DNA of 64,000 nucleotides, taken from the NCBI GenBank assembly GCA_963784885.1, contig CAWATA010000007.1:124001-188000 (forward strand), read 5' to 3'. How positions within the stretch are numbered: position 1 is the first letter of the stretch; the number at the start of each line of letters is the position of its first letter. Shown piece by piece: positions 16,797 to 24,728 of the stretch. The position numbers and the translations under genes are program-made. This DNA is from RHKX01 sp963784885 (GTDB taxonomy: Bacteria > Actinomycetota > Thermoleophilia > Solirubrobacterales > 70-9). The notes under the pieces were generated by a model. It did not search any database. It was given only the letters and a program-made list of their open reading frames with translations, and was not told where the DNA came from.

Positions 16797-16892
16797 GATA
16801 CCTCCGGGGAGATCCTCCGCTCAGCGTCCGCAGCCACCGGCCGGCGCGGTGAACGTGAGGCGAGATCTTGCGTGCTGGCCCCAGCCGGGGGT
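16797..16892 (+). repeat. Dispersed hairpin repeat, copy A2 (degenerate, tandem to A1)
   Basis: Direct repeat of A1 about 112 bases on. Arms have decayed (CCGGGGAGA at 16804-16812, AGCCACCGG at 16832-16840), but the loop is again 19 nt, TCCTCCGCTCAGCGTCCGC. It ends with GGCCCCAGCCG, matching the distal part of copies B and C. The rest of 16726-17012 shows no gene. Confidence 0.75.
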
Positions 16893-16937
16893 TCGGGGTC
16901 CACGAGCGGCGACGATATCGGGACGTCGTGGTCGGCT

Positions 16938-16976
16938 GGGTGCGATTCGCGTTCATGTTGAACGGAAATCGCACCC
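16938..16976 (-). terminator. Hairpin downstream of lpdA, possible terminator
   Basis: Perfect 10-bp arms GGGTGCGATT and AATCGCACCC around a 19-nt loop, starting 37 bases past the lpdA stop. It lacks a T-tract, so it may act as a weak or Rho-assisted terminator, or protect the 3' end. Confidence 0.4.
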
Positions 16977-17012
16977 GGCCGGGCGGCGCTCAGTTCGGCG
17001 GATGGTCGTCCT

Positions 17013-18383
17013 CTACGCGTGGATCGCCCACTTGTCGATCGCCCGGGCGGCCTCGGGGATGGCCTCGGAGATCGTCGGGTGTGGGTGAATGATGCGCTGG
17101 AGCTCCTGATAGCCGCCCTCGAGGTCGCGGACGGCGACGAGCTCGGAGATCATGTCGCAGGCCCGGTTGCCGACGATGTGGGCGCCGAGGATCTCGCCGT
17201 ACTCGGAGTCGACGACGAGCTTGACCATGCCGTCGCGGTCGTCGTAGACGGACCCGGCGCCGACGCCGCCGAGCTTGAACTTGGCGGTCTTCACCTCATG
17301 GCCGGCATCCTTGGCCTCCGCCTCGGTGAGGCCGACGCTGCCGACCTGCGGATGGGTGAAGGTCGCGCCCGGGATCGCGTCGCGGTCGACCGGGTGGACC
17401 TGCTCGCCGGCGATCGCCTCGGCGGCGACGATTCCCTCCTCCTGGGCCTTGTGGGCGAGGGCGGGGCCCGGGGTCAGGTCGCCGATCGCGTAGACGCCGT
17501 CGGCGGAGGTCTTCTGCGACTCGTCGACGTCGATCTTGCCGTCGTCATCGAGCTTGACCCCGGCCTCGTCGAGGTTGAGCGCCGAGACGTCGGCCCCGCG
17601 CCCACCGGCGATCACGAGGTAGTCGACCTCCTTGCTCTCGTCGCCGTAGCTGAACTTGACCGAGTCGGGCCCGGCCTCGACGTTCTCGACGCGGGCGCCG
17701 GTGACGACCTCGATTCCCTCCTTCTTGAAGGCGCGTTCGACGACCCGGGCCATGTCCTTGTCCTCGGCGGGGAGGATCTGATCGAGCATCTCGAGCAAAG
17801 TGACCTCGGTGCCGAAGCGGGCGTAGGCGGAGGCGATCTCCGACCCCGACGCGCCGGCCCCCACGACCGCGAGGCTCTGCGGCAACTCCGGCAGCGACCA
17901 GGCTCCCCAGGTGTCGAGAATGCGGCCGCCGAACTCCGTCCCCGGGATCGGCAGCGCGACCGAGCCGGTGGCGAGGATCACGTTCTTGGCCTCGTAGGTC
18001 TTCTCGCCGACTTTGACGTTGCCGTCGGCGGTGAGCGATCCCTCGCCGTCGATCTGGTCGATCTTGTGATTCTTGAAGAGCCCGGCGACGCCACCGGTGA
18101 GGCCTTTGCGGACCTCCTCGCGACGCTCGTGGAGCTTCGTGAAGTCGATCGTGATGTTGTCGGCGACGATGCCGATCGCCTCGCCGTTCTTCGCCTGCTC
18201 GTAGATCTCGGCGGTGCGCAACAGCGTCTTGGCCGGGATGCAGGCGTAGTTGAGGCAGCGGCCGCCGGTCTCGTCCTTCTCGACGACCGCCGTCGCGAGG
18301 CCGAGCTGGGCCGCGCGAACGGCAGCGTGGTACCCGCCGGGGCCGGTGCCGACAACGATCACGTCATAAGAGGAATCAGCCAT
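17013..18383 (-). CDS. lpdA: Dihydrolipoyl dehydrogenase (E3)
   Basis: 456 residues. N-terminal FAD motif VIVVGTGPGGYHAA, redox-active disulfide in GGRCLNYACIPAKT near 41-54, NAD-binding VVGAGASGSEIA near 178, and the C-terminal HPHPTISEAIPEAAR with the catalytic His-Glu. It reoxidises the dihydrolipoyl arm of the E2 encoded at 11386-12639. It lies about 2 kb from the PDH genes on the same strand, apparently with its own promoter: TAGAGT 7 bases before the ATG and no ribosome site. Confidence 0.95.
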   Translation of the reverse strand: MADSSYDVIVVGTGPGGYHAAVRAAQLGLATAVVEKDETGGRCLNYACIPAKTLLRTAEIYEQAKNGEAIGIVADNITIDFTKLHERREEVRKGLTGGVAGLFKNHKIDQIDGEGSLTADGNVKVGEKTYEAKNVILATGSVALPIPGTEFGGRILDTWGAWSLPELPQSLAVVGAGASGSEIASAYARFGTEVTLLEMLDQILPAEDKDMARVVERAFKKEGIEVVTGARVENVEAGPDSVKFSYGDESKEVDYLVIAGGRGADVSALNLDEAGVKLDDDGKIDVDESQKTSADGVYAIGDLTPGPALAHKAQEEGIVAAEAIAGEQVHPVDRDAIPGATFTHPQVGSVGLTEAEAKDAGHEVKTAKFKLGGVGAGSVYDDRDGMVKLVVDSEYGEILGAHIVGNRACDMISELVAVRDLEGGYQELQRIIHPHPTISEAIPEAARAIDKWAIHA

Positions 18384-18390
18384 GCGCGCG

Positions 18391-18396
18391 ACTCTA
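18391..18396 (-). promoter_or_regulatory. Putative -10 hexamer of lpdA (leaderless start)
   Basis: TAGAGT on the minus strand, 7 bases before the lpdA ATG; its TAG is also the stop codon of the upstream membrane-protein gene. No ribosome site precedes lpdA. Confidence 0.35.
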
Positions 18397-19014
18397 GCGA
18401 CCCGGGCCGCGCTCGCCCGGGGAGGGCATCTGGATCCGCGCGAGCGCCTTCACGGTGAACCAGAAGAGGGTCGCCGCAATCACCAGGACGACGAAGGTCG
18501 AGATCGCCTGGAAGATCGACGTCGCGGCGATCAGGGTGATGAACGCGCCGATCATGATGATCGCCATGATCGCCTGAAAGCCGAGCACCGCCCAGTAGCG
18601 GGACCGGAGCATCCCGATGCCCATCACCGCGAAGAGGATCGCCGGCGGGAAGACCTGGAAGGCGCTCGGGCGCTCCTCGATGTCGGTGTTGCCGACCTGG
18701 ACCTCGACGCCGGCGAGCCAGGCGACGACGATGCTGATCGCGATCAGGAGCGAGAGGACGGCGCCGATCGTGACGACGAGGGGACGCTCGCCCTCCTCGA
18801 GTGGGACGAGCCGCTCACGGGCGGCCTGGTTCTTGAGCTCCGAGCGGCTCGCGGGCGTCTCCGCGGCGGCGGCGAGGTCGGCTGGGGACGGCGGGTGCTC
18901 CGGCTCCGTCGCGTCTGCGGCGTCCGGGGCCTCCGGCGCCGCGGCCGGCGCCGGGGCGACGCTCCGGCCCTTGCGCTTGCGGCGCTCGGCGCGCCTGCGC
19001 TCGCGGCTGCTCAC
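18394..19014 (-). CDS. Membrane protein with charged N-terminal domain, unknown function
   Basis: 206 residues. The first 75 or so are cytoplasm-type and highly charged (basic start RERRRAERRKRKGR, then an Ala/Pro/Glu-rich stretch). Four membrane segments follow at about 80-102, 122-137, 143-163 and 168-190, ending in a short basic tail. The GTG start overlaps the thiE stop by 4 bases, so the two are co-translated. I recognise no family; there is nothing linking it to thiamine except position. Confidence 0.65.
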   Translation of the reverse strand: MSSRERRRAERRKRKGRSVAPAPAAAPEAPDAADATEPEHPPSPADLAAAAETPASRSELKNQAARERLVPLEEGERPLVVTIGAVLSLLIAISIVVAWLAGVEVQVGNTDIEERPSAFQVFPPAILFAVMGIGMLRSRYWAVLGFQAIMAIIMIGAFITLIAATSIFQAISTFVVLVIAATLFWFTVKALARIQMPSPGERGPGR

Positions 19015-19676
19015 TGGCTCACCGCTTTGGTGGTCATCAGTCCGGAGACGAGGCTCGAGGCGACGGCCTCTGGTTCGTCGGCGTCTCGGATCGCCCTTAC
19101 GACCACGACCCGGGTCGCACCGGCCGCGACGACCACGGCGAGGTTGCCGGGCTCGATGCCTCCGATTGCGAACCAGGGGATCTCGGCCTCCTCGGCGGCG
19201 GTCTCGACGTACTCGATGCCGGCGGCCGGCCGGCCCGGCTTCGTCGGCGTGGCCCAGACGGGCCCGACGCTGATGTAGTCGGGGCGGTCGCCGCCGCTCG
19301 CGGCATCGGCGGCCCGGAGCTGGGCGGGGGAGTGGGTGGAGAGGCCGACGACCGCATCCGGGCCGGCGAGCCGGCGGGCCTCGGCCACCGAGAGGTCGTC
19401 CTGGCCGACGTGGACGCCGTCGGCCCCGCAGGCGCCGACCAGGTCCGGGCGGTCGTTGATCAGAAACAGTGCGTCGTGACGGTCGGCGGCTGCCCGGAAG
19501 GAGGGAGCGGCGGCGAGGATGCGGTCGTCGTCGGCGTCCTTGTCACGGAGCTGGATCAGGTCGGCCCCGCCCGCCAGGGCGCCCTCGAGCAGGCGGTCGA
19601 GGCGCTCGACGTCCGCGTCGCCCTCGCAGACGAAGTAGAGACGGGCACGTTCGATCCGCTCGGGGAGGCCGGACAT
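19011..19676 (-). CDS. thiE: Thiamine phosphate synthase
   Basis: 221 residues, TIM-barrel. LIQLRDKDADD near 40, DGVHVGQDDLSVAEAR near 85 and YISVGPVWATPTKPG near 134 are the pyrophosphate- and thiazole-phosphate-binding motifs. It joins HMP-PP and thiazole phosphate to thiamine phosphate. It is divergent from the riboswitch-led thiO-thiSG genes. No ribosome site; TACGCT (19684-19689, minus) lies 7 bases before the ATG, suggesting a separate, leaderless and riboswitch-free transcript. Confidence 0.92.
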   Translation of the reverse strand: MSGLPERIERARLYFVCEGDADVERLDRLLEGALAGGADLIQLRDKDADDDRILAAAPSFRAAADRHDALFLINDRPDLVGACGADGVHVGQDDLSVAEARRLAGPDAVVGLSTHSPAQLRAADAASGGDRPDYISVGPVWATPTKPGRPAAGIEYVETAAEEAEIPWFAIGGIEPGNLAVVVAAGATRVVVVRAIRDADEPEAVASSLVSGLMTTKAVSQ

Positions 19677-19683
19677 CGCCGCA

Positions 19684-19689
19684 AGCGTA
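19684..19689 (-). promoter_or_regulatory. Putative -10 hexamer of thiE (leaderless start)
   Basis: TACGCT on the minus strand, 7 bases before the thiE ATG, with no Shine-Dalgarno sequence. No clear -35. Confidence 0.3.
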
Positions 19690-19735
19690 CGTAACGATCG
19701 CCGGCCGCGGGTCGGCCCGGCGCTACGATCCGTCT

Positions 19736-19827
19736 GTCAACGGGAGCCGGAAGCGACCGGCTGAGAGGGCGGCTGGCGCCGCCGACCGTCCGAACCTGAT
19801 CCGGGTAGTGCCGGCGCAGGGATGGAC
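19736..19827 (+). ncRNA. TPP riboswitch (THI element)
   Basis: Conserved blocks in order: CGGGAGCC, GGCTGAGAGGG, the variable arm, then GAACCTGATCCGGGTAGTGC and CGGCGCAGGGA; GTC at 19736 and GAC at 19825 can close P1. It binds thiamine pyrophosphate and represses downstream genes. TACGAT at 19724-19729 is a plausible -10 that would start transcription near its first base. A CCCCCC tract (about 19834-19839) precedes GGAGG (19852-19856), so repression by hiding the ribosome site is possible. Confidence 0.93.
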
Positions 19828-19869
19828 GATCCCGCCCCCCGGCAACCGACTGGAGGCGAAGCTCGAGGC

Positions 19870-21024
19870 ATGGACGGCGTGGATCAGACGAAGCAGCGCG
19901 ACGGGGCCGACCTCGTGATCGCCGGCGCGGGGCTGATCGGGCTCGCCTGCGCGCTCGAGGCGTCCGGCTCGGGCCTCGGGGTGACGGTCGTCGACGCCGG
20001 GTCCGCCGAGCGGGCATCGGAGGTCGCCGCCGGCATGATCGCGCCGGTCGGCGAGGCGAGCTGGGGGGAGGAGGCGCTGCTCGGCGCGGCCCTCGACTCC
20101 GCGGCGCGCTGGCCCGCATTCGCAGCGCACCTCGAGGCCGAGAGCGGCGAGCCGGTCGGCTATCGGCGCTGCGGGGCGCTGCACGTCGGTCTCGACCGCG
20201 ACGAGGCCGCCGAGCTGCGCCGGTTCCACGAGCTGCACGGCGAGCTCGGGCTCGAGTCGGAGTGGCTCACGCCCGGGGAGTGCCGGAATCTCGAGCCGGG
20301 TCTCGCGACCGACGTCGCCGGCGGCTACGCGGCCCCAGGCGAGGCCGAGGTCGATCCGCGGGTCGTCCTCGACGCCCTCCGCGCGGCCTGCGCGCGCTCC
20401 GGCGTCGAGGTGCGCACGGGAACGGTCGCGGCGGTTCGCACCGCGGGAGGCGACCGGGTCGCCGGGGTCGAGCTCGAGGACGGGTCGCGGATCGCGGCGG
20501 CACGGGTGCTCCTGGCCACCGGCGTCCGGATCTCCGAGCTCGCGCCCGAGGGCACGGCGCCGGTCCGGCCGGTCAAGGGCGAGGTGGTGAGGCTGCATGC
20601 GCGGCCGGGCGAGGAGCCGTGCGAGCGGATCATCGCCAGCGAGCGCGTCTACGTCGTCCCCCGCGCCGGCGGTGAGGTCGTGGTCGGCGCGACCGTCGAG
20701 GACCGTGGGTTCGATACGCGAGTGACCGCCGGAGGGGTCCACGAACTGCTGCGGGAGGCGTATCGGGCGGTGCCCGAGATCGCCGAGCTCGAGCTGACCG
20801 GTTTCGCCGCGGGCCTGCGACCGACGACGCCCGACAACGCGCCGATCATCGGCCGCCTGGGGCCGGAGGGGCTGCTGGTCGCGGGCGGCCATCACCGCAA
20901 CGGCGTCCTGCTGACGCCGTTCACCGCGGCGACGATCGGGGCGATGCTGCGCGGGGAGCCGGAACCCGAGGCGGCGGCCGCGCTCGCTCCGGCGCGCTTC
21001 GCGGCCGGCGGGGTGGCGCTGTGA
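19870..21024 (+). CDS. thiO: Glycine oxidase ThiO
   Basis: 384 residues from the ATG at 19870; an earlier in-frame ATG at 19822 lies inside the riboswitch and is unlikely. FAD motif VIAGAGLIGLACALEASG near 20, ASEVAAGMIAPVGEASWG, and C-terminal GLRPTTPDNAPIIG and GGHHRNGVLL are typical. It makes iminoglycine for the thiazole ring of thiamine. It overlaps thiSG by 4 bases. GGAGG lies 13 bases upstream. Confidence 0.92.
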   Translation: MDGVDQTKQRDGADLVIAGAGLIGLACALEASGSGLGVTVVDAGSAERASEVAAGMIAPVGEASWGEEALLGAALDSAARWPAFAAHLEAESGEPVGYRRCGALHVGLDRDEAAELRRFHELHGELGLESEWLTPGECRNLEPGLATDVAGGYAAPGEAEVDPRVVLDALRAACARSGVEVRTGTVAAVRTAGGDRVAGVELEDGSRIAAARVLLATGVRISELAPEGTAPVRPVKGEVVRLHARPGEEPCERIIASERVYVVPRAGGEVVVGATVEDRGFDTRVTAGGVHELLREAYRAVPEIAELELTGFAAGLRPTTPDNAPIIGRLGPEGLLVAGGHHRNGVLLTPFTAATIGAMLRGEPEPEAAAALAPARFAAGGVAL

Positions 21025-22031
21025 TCGTCGTGCTGAACGGGCGTGACGTCGAGCTCGCCGACGGTGCGACCGTGGCCGACGCCGCGCTCGCGGCCGGGAT
21101 CGATCCGGACCGCCGCGGGATCGCCATCGCGCTCGACGGCGAGGTCGTGCCGCGCGGCGAGCTGGCGGTCACCGCGCTCGCCGCGGGCCAGCGCGTCGAG
21201 GTCGTCGAGGCGATCGGCGGCGGCGCCCCGGAGGGGGACGACGTGGACGAGAGCGATGGTGAGGAGGTGTTCCGGCTCGGCGGGCGCGAGTGGAGTTCGC
21301 GGCTGATCGTCGGCACCGGGGGGTTCCGCTCCCACGAGGACCTCGAACGTGCCCTCGTCGCGTCGGGGACGGAGATCGTCACGGTCGCGCTGCGCCGCGT
21401 CGACCCGGGCTCGGAGGGCACCCTGCTCGACGTGATCGACCGGCTCAGCCTCTTCGTCCTGCCGAACACCGCCGGCTGCTACACGGCGAGGGACGCCGTC
21501 CGCACGGCCCGGCTCGCGCGTGAGGCGTTCGGCACCGAGTGGGTGAAGCTCGAAGTGATCGGCGACGACCGCACCCTGCTTCCTGATGCCACGGAGCTCC
21601 TCGCCGCCGCCGAGCAGCTCGTCGACGATGGCTTCACCGTGCTTCCCTACGCCTCCGACGACCCCGTCCTCGCCCGCCGCCTCGAGTCGATCGGCTGCGC
21701 GGCGGTGATGCCGCTCGGCTCGCCGATCGGCTCCGGAGCCGGCATCCGCAATCCCTACAACATCCGGATCATCGTCGAGGCTGCCGAGGTGCCCGTGATC
21801 CTCGACGCCGGGATCGGCACCGCCTCCGACGCGGCCCTCGCGATGGAGCTGGGCTGCTCGGGCGTGCTGCTCGCGAGCGCCGTATCCCGGGCCGCGGACC
21901 CGGCGCTGATGGCCGGTGCGATGCGCAGGGCCGTCGAGGCGGGCTGGGCCGCCCGCCACGCGGGCCGGATCCCGACCCGCCTCCATGCTCGGGCCTCCTC
22001 GCCCGAAGAGGGCGTCGCGGAGCTCGAGTGA
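21021..22031 (+). CDS. thiSG: Fused ThiS sulfur carrier - ThiG thiazole synthase
   Basis: 336 residues. Residues 1-68 are ThiS-like (MIVVLNGRDVELADGATVAD, ending VVEAIGGGA). From about 83 it is ThiG (RLIVGTGGFRSHEDLERA, VLPNTAGCYTARDAVRTA, the lysine in VKLEVIGDD, and MPLGSPIGSGAGIRNP). ThiS normally needs a free C-terminal Gly-Gly for thiocarboxylate formation, so the fusion must be processed, bypassed or accompanied by internal initiation. GGAGGGGG (21230-21237) sits 5 bases before an in-frame GTG at 21243, ideally placed to start ThiG alone. Such fusions are known in some bacteria. Confidence 0.9.
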   Translation: MIVVLNGRDVELADGATVADAALAAGIDPDRRGIAIALDGEVVPRGELAVTALAAGQRVEVVEAIGGGAPEGDDVDESDGEEVFRLGGREWSSRLIVGTGGFRSHEDLERALVASGTEIVTVALRRVDPGSEGTLLDVIDRLSLFVLPNTAGCYTARDAVRTARLAREAFGTEWVKLEVIGDDRTLLPDATELLAAAEQLVDDGFTVLPYASDDPVLARRLESIGCAAVMPLGSPIGSGAGIRNPYNIRIIVEAAEVPVILDAGIGTASDAALAMELGCSGVLLASAVSRAADPALMAGAMRRAVEAGWAARHAGRIPTRLHARASSPEEGVAELE

Positions 22032-22660
22032 GCGAGCCCGCGACTCCGCCGCCCTCGGGCACGACCGGGCCCGGCCGGCCGGTCGTCTGGCTCGCCCGCC
22101 ACGGCGAGACCGAGTGGAGCCGGACCCTCCGGCACACGGGCCTGACCGACCTGCCGCTCACCGCCGCGGGCGAGGCGGAGGCGCGGGCGCTCCGCGAGCC
22201 GCTCGCCGGCGTCGACTTCCACCGGGTCCTCTGCAGCCCGCTGTCCCGCGCCCGCGAGACCTGCGAGCTCGCCGGCTTCGGCGAGCGCGCCGAGCTCCGC
22301 GACGATCTCCTCGAGTGGGACTACGGCGACTACGAGGGCCGGACCAGCGCCGACATCCACACCGAGCGACCCGAGTGGCTGCTCTGGCGCGACGGCTGCC
22401 CCGGGGGAGAGTCCCCCACCGACGTCGGTGCCCGCGCGGACCGGATCATCTCCGAGCTCCTGGGGATGGAGGAGGGCGTCCCCGGCGGCACCACCGTCGC
22501 CGTCTTCGCCCACGGCCACATCCTCCGCGTCCTGACCGCCCGCTGGCTCGACCTCCCGCCCGCCGACGGCCGCCTCTTCGGCCTCGGCACCGCGACCCTC
22601 AGCCGTCTCGGCTGGGAGCACGACTACCGCGTGATCCAGCGCTGGAACGCCCCGGTCTAG
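22028..22660 (+). CDS. Histidine phosphatase (phosphoglycerate mutase-like) family protein
   Basis: 210 residues. The phosphohistidine motif LARHGETEWS near 22, the second arginine in SPLSRARETCELAG, the glutamate near LLEWDYGDYEG and the second histidine in FAHGHILRVL define the branch. The GTG start overlaps thiSG by 4 bases, so it is in the TPP-riboswitch transcript. A role as thiamine-phosphate phosphatase is an attractive guess from context, but many family members act on other phosphoesters. Confidence 0.82.
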   Translation: MSEPATPPPSGTTGPGRPVVWLARHGETEWSRTLRHTGLTDLPLTAAGEAEARALREPLAGVDFHRVLCSPLSRARETCELAGFGERAELRDDLLEWDYGDYEGRTSADIHTERPEWLLWRDGCPGGESPTDVGARADRIISELLGMEEGVPGGTTVAVFAHGHILRVLTARWLDLPPADGRLFGLGTATLSRLGWEHDYRVIQRWNAPV

Positions 22661-22681
22661 TCGGATTCCGTCCGAAGAGTG

Positions 22682-22699
22682 GGCAAACATATGTTTGCC
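22682..22699. promoter_or_regulatory. 18-bp perfect palindrome at the start of the HTH-HNH gene
   Basis: GGCAAACAT followed directly by its reverse complement ATGTTTGCC. It is AT-rich against the surroundings, contains one candidate ATG (22691) and abuts another (22700). It could be an operator for the gene's own helix-turn-helix domain, or an RNA hairpin hiding the start. Confidence 0.6.
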
Positions 22700-23650
22700 A
22701 TGAGGCGGAAGGATAGGGAGCGCAAGAGAGCACGCGAGCTGCGTTCCAAGGGGCGGTCTCTGCGGGAGATTGCGGCCGAGCTCAGCGTGTCGCTGTCTTC
22801 GGTGAGCGTGTGGGTGCGTGATGTAGAGGTTCCCGGATGGCTGCGTTCCCGTCCGGATGCAGTCACCACCCCGGCCGATGCACTTCCGGTTCGGAAGGTG
22901 CCGGTGGCTCTCGACGGACGGGACTTCCGGCGCTGCGGAAAGTGCGGTCGGCACCGTCCGAGCGCGCAGTTCAGTCGTCATCATCAGAACGGACGGCAAT
23001 TCTGGTGCAAGCCCTGCTTCAAACGGTACTTCGCGGCGAGGGGTCAGGTTCATCGCGACCAGGTTTACGCAGGTCGACGGGCTCGACGCGCCGAAGCCCG
23101 GCGGGTCGTCGCCGAGCGCCTCGCCATCGGCTGTAGAGATTGCGAGACGACCGAGCGCGTGATCCTCGAGTTCGACCACGTCGGACCGAAACGAGGGAAC
23201 GTCAGCGACCTGGTGCGGAGCGGTCTCAATTCGCGCCTCATCGAAGAGGAGATCTCCCGCTGCGAAGTCGTCTGCGTGAGCTGCCACCGGATCCGAACCC
23301 TCGCCCGCCTCGGGCCCACCTGGCGGACGGACCCGGAATGGATCACCAGGCATTCGTCGCTCTCGCCGTCACAGCGTCGGAACATGCTCTACGTACGTCG
23401 GTTTCTCGCCGCATCGACCTGTCTCGATTGCGGCGAAAGCGACATTCGCCTGCTCGAGTTCGACCACGTATTCGGAAAGACCGAGTGCGTGACTCTCATG
23501 GCGCGTGCGGGATGCAGCCTCGACCGACTTCAGGACGAGGTCAGCAGGTGCGAGGTCCGATGCGCCAACTGCCACCGTCGCCGGACGATCGAACGCCAGC
23601 TTGCGAGGCGAAGCCAACCGGTTCCGCATACGCTCCAGGGGCCTCCGTAG
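22691..23650 (+). CDS. Helix-turn-helix protein with zinc ribbon and two HNH-like domains
   Basis: 319 residues from ATG 22691 (ATG 22700 or GTG 22679 are alternatives). Residues about 15-48 form an HTH (RSLREIAAELSVSLSSVSVW). A Cys4 zinc knuckle follows (CGKCGRH ... WCKPCF). Then come two HNH-like units, each with CxxC, an FDHV core and a distal CxxCH: CRDCETTERVILEFDHVG with CVSCHRIRT, and CLDCGESDIRLLEFDHVF with CANCHRRRT. Base composition is lower in G+C than its neighbours. It probably binds and may cut DNA. The 3' end overlaps the tRNA-Lys gene by 10 bases, which suggests acquired DNA. Target unknown. Confidence 0.78.
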   Translation: MFAMRRKDRERKRARELRSKGRSLREIAAELSVSLSSVSVWVRDVEVPGWLRSRPDAVTTPADALPVRKVPVALDGRDFRRCGKCGRHRPSAQFSRHHQNGRQFWCKPCFKRYFAARGQVHRDQVYAGRRARRAEARRVVAERLAIGCRDCETTERVILEFDHVGPKRGNVSDLVRSGLNSRLIEEEISRCEVVCVSCHRIRTLARLGPTWRTDPEWITRHSSLSPSQRRNMLYVRRFLAASTCLDCGESDIRLLEFDHVFGKTECVTLMARAGCSLDRLQDEVSRCEVRCANCHRRRTIERQLARRSQPVPHTLQGPP

Positions 23651-23713
23651 CTCAGTTGGTAGAGCAGCGCCCTTTTAAGGCGAAGCGCGCGAGTTCGAGT
23701 CTCGCCGGGGGCA
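23641..23713 (+). tRNA. tRNA-Lys (anticodon UUU)
   Basis: 73 bases. Acceptor arms GCCTCCG/CGGGGGC, D arm GCTCAGTTGGTAGAGC, anticodon loop CTTTTAA giving UUU, T arm GCGAGTTCGAGTCTCGC, discriminator A and no encoded CCA. The TAG that ends the HTH-HNH gene is made from tRNA positions 8-10. Confidence 0.95.
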
Positions 23714-23731
23714 TTCCCGTCCCCGCCCGAA

Positions 23732-23737
23732 TAGCGT
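23732..23737 (+). promoter_or_regulatory. Putative -10 hexamer (leaderless start)
   Basis: TAGCGT ends 6 bases before the ATG of the EEP-family gene, just after the tRNA. A start site would fall about on the A of the ATG. Confidence 0.35.
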
Positions 23738-23743
23738 TGGGGG

Positions 23744-24718
23744 ATGGATCGGAAGTCCAGGTGGCCGCGAGGTGGCCGCCCCGGCGGTACGGCGCGGGCG
23801 GTCGCCTGGGTCGTCCTCGCGCCGTGGATCGTCTTCCTGATCCTCCGGCTCGCCGGGGCCGGCACCGGCGAACTGCTCGTCGCGGCGATCGGCGCGACCC
23901 CTTACGTCGCCGCGGCGGCTCTTGTCCCGGTCGTGGTCGCCCTCGTCCTCAGGGTCTGGCCGGCGGCGATCGTCGCGGGCGCCGTCGTGGTCGTCTTCGC
24001 GCTGCTGGTCCTGCCCCGCACCTTCGGCGGGCCGACGGAGGCGTCTCTGCCGGGTCCGCCGCTGCGGGTGCTCGCCATCAACATGAAGCTCGGCGGCGGG
24101 TCGGCGGAGGAGCTCGTCGGGCTCGTCGAGGAGCTTCGCCCCGACGTCGTCAGCGTCGTCGAGCTCACCCCCGCGCTGGCCGCGGAACTCGACGCGCAGG
24201 GGCTGGCCGACGAGCTTCCGCACCGGGAGCTGATCCCGGGCCCGCGGTCCCGCGGCAAGGGCCTCTACAGCCGCTACCGCCTGACTCCGCCCGGCGAGAA
24301 GTTCGGCGGCGGCTACTCGCGGTTCGCCAACGCGACGGTCCGGGTCCCCGGTGCCGAGCCGGTCGAGGTCAGCTCCGTTCACACCGCTCCCCCGACGGCG
24401 GGCGGCTGGTCCCACGACCTCGAGGGCGTCTCCGCGGCGCCCGAGGACGGGCGCGCGATCCTGCTCGGCGACTTCAACGCGACGATCGACCACGCACCGT
24501 TCCGCGGAGTGCTCGATCGCGGCTGGGAGGACGCCGCGGCCACCGTCGGCAGCGGACTGGTCCCGACCTGGCCGGCGGGGCGCCGCATCCCGCCGATCTA
24601 CGCGATCGACCACGTCCTGGTGGGCGACGCGATCGGTGTCCGCAGCTTCTCCGCGCACGACGTCTCCGGCACCGACCACCGAGCCGTCTTCGCCGAGCTT
24701 CAGGTGCCCGGCGGCTGA
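23744..24718 (+). CDS. Membrane-anchored endonuclease/exonuclease/phosphatase (EEP) family protein
   Basis: 324 residues. Three hydrophobic segments at about 19-38, 43-66 and 72-92 anchor it, and the EEP domain follows from about 106: LRVLAINMKLGG, DVVSVVELTP with the metal-binding glutamate, LLGDFNATIDH near 240, and the final SGTDHRAVFAEL with Asp-His. These hydrolyse phosphodiesters in DNA, RNA or phospholipids. The topology places the catalytic domain after the membrane part, likely outside. Nuclease or sphingomyelinase-like activity is undetermined. Confidence 0.85.
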   Translation: MDRKSRWPRGGRPGGTARAVAWVVLAPWIVFLILRLAGAGTGELLVAAIGATPYVAAAALVPVVVALVLRVWPAAIVAGAVVVVFALLVLPRTFGGPTEASLPGPPLRVLAINMKLGGGSAEELVGLVEELRPDVVSVVELTPALAAELDAQGLADELPHRELIPGPRSRGKGLYSRYRLTPPGEKFGGGYSRFANATVRVPGAEPVEVSSVHTAPPTAGGWSHDLEGVSAAPEDGRAILLGDFNATIDHAPFRGVLDRGWEDAAATVGSGLVPTWPAGRRIPPIYAIDHVLVGDAIGVRSFSAHDVSGTDHRAVFAELQVPGG

Positions 24719-24728
24719 GAATCCACCC

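Noticed and set aside
16682..16903. 73-codon minus-strand frame through repeats A1 and A2
   Set aside because: It only translates repeat DNA (GGSGREAEHSAGVI-like peptide, as in copies B and D); no ribosome site or conserved protein.
16726..16974. N-terminal extension of the DsbA-like gene to an ATG at 16974
   Set aside because: The extra 83 residues are translated repeat and hairpin DNA with no resemblance to the family.
23641..23713. Integration site (att) of a prophage or island at tRNA-Lys
   Set aside because: No integrase and no duplicated tRNA 3' end are visible in the window.
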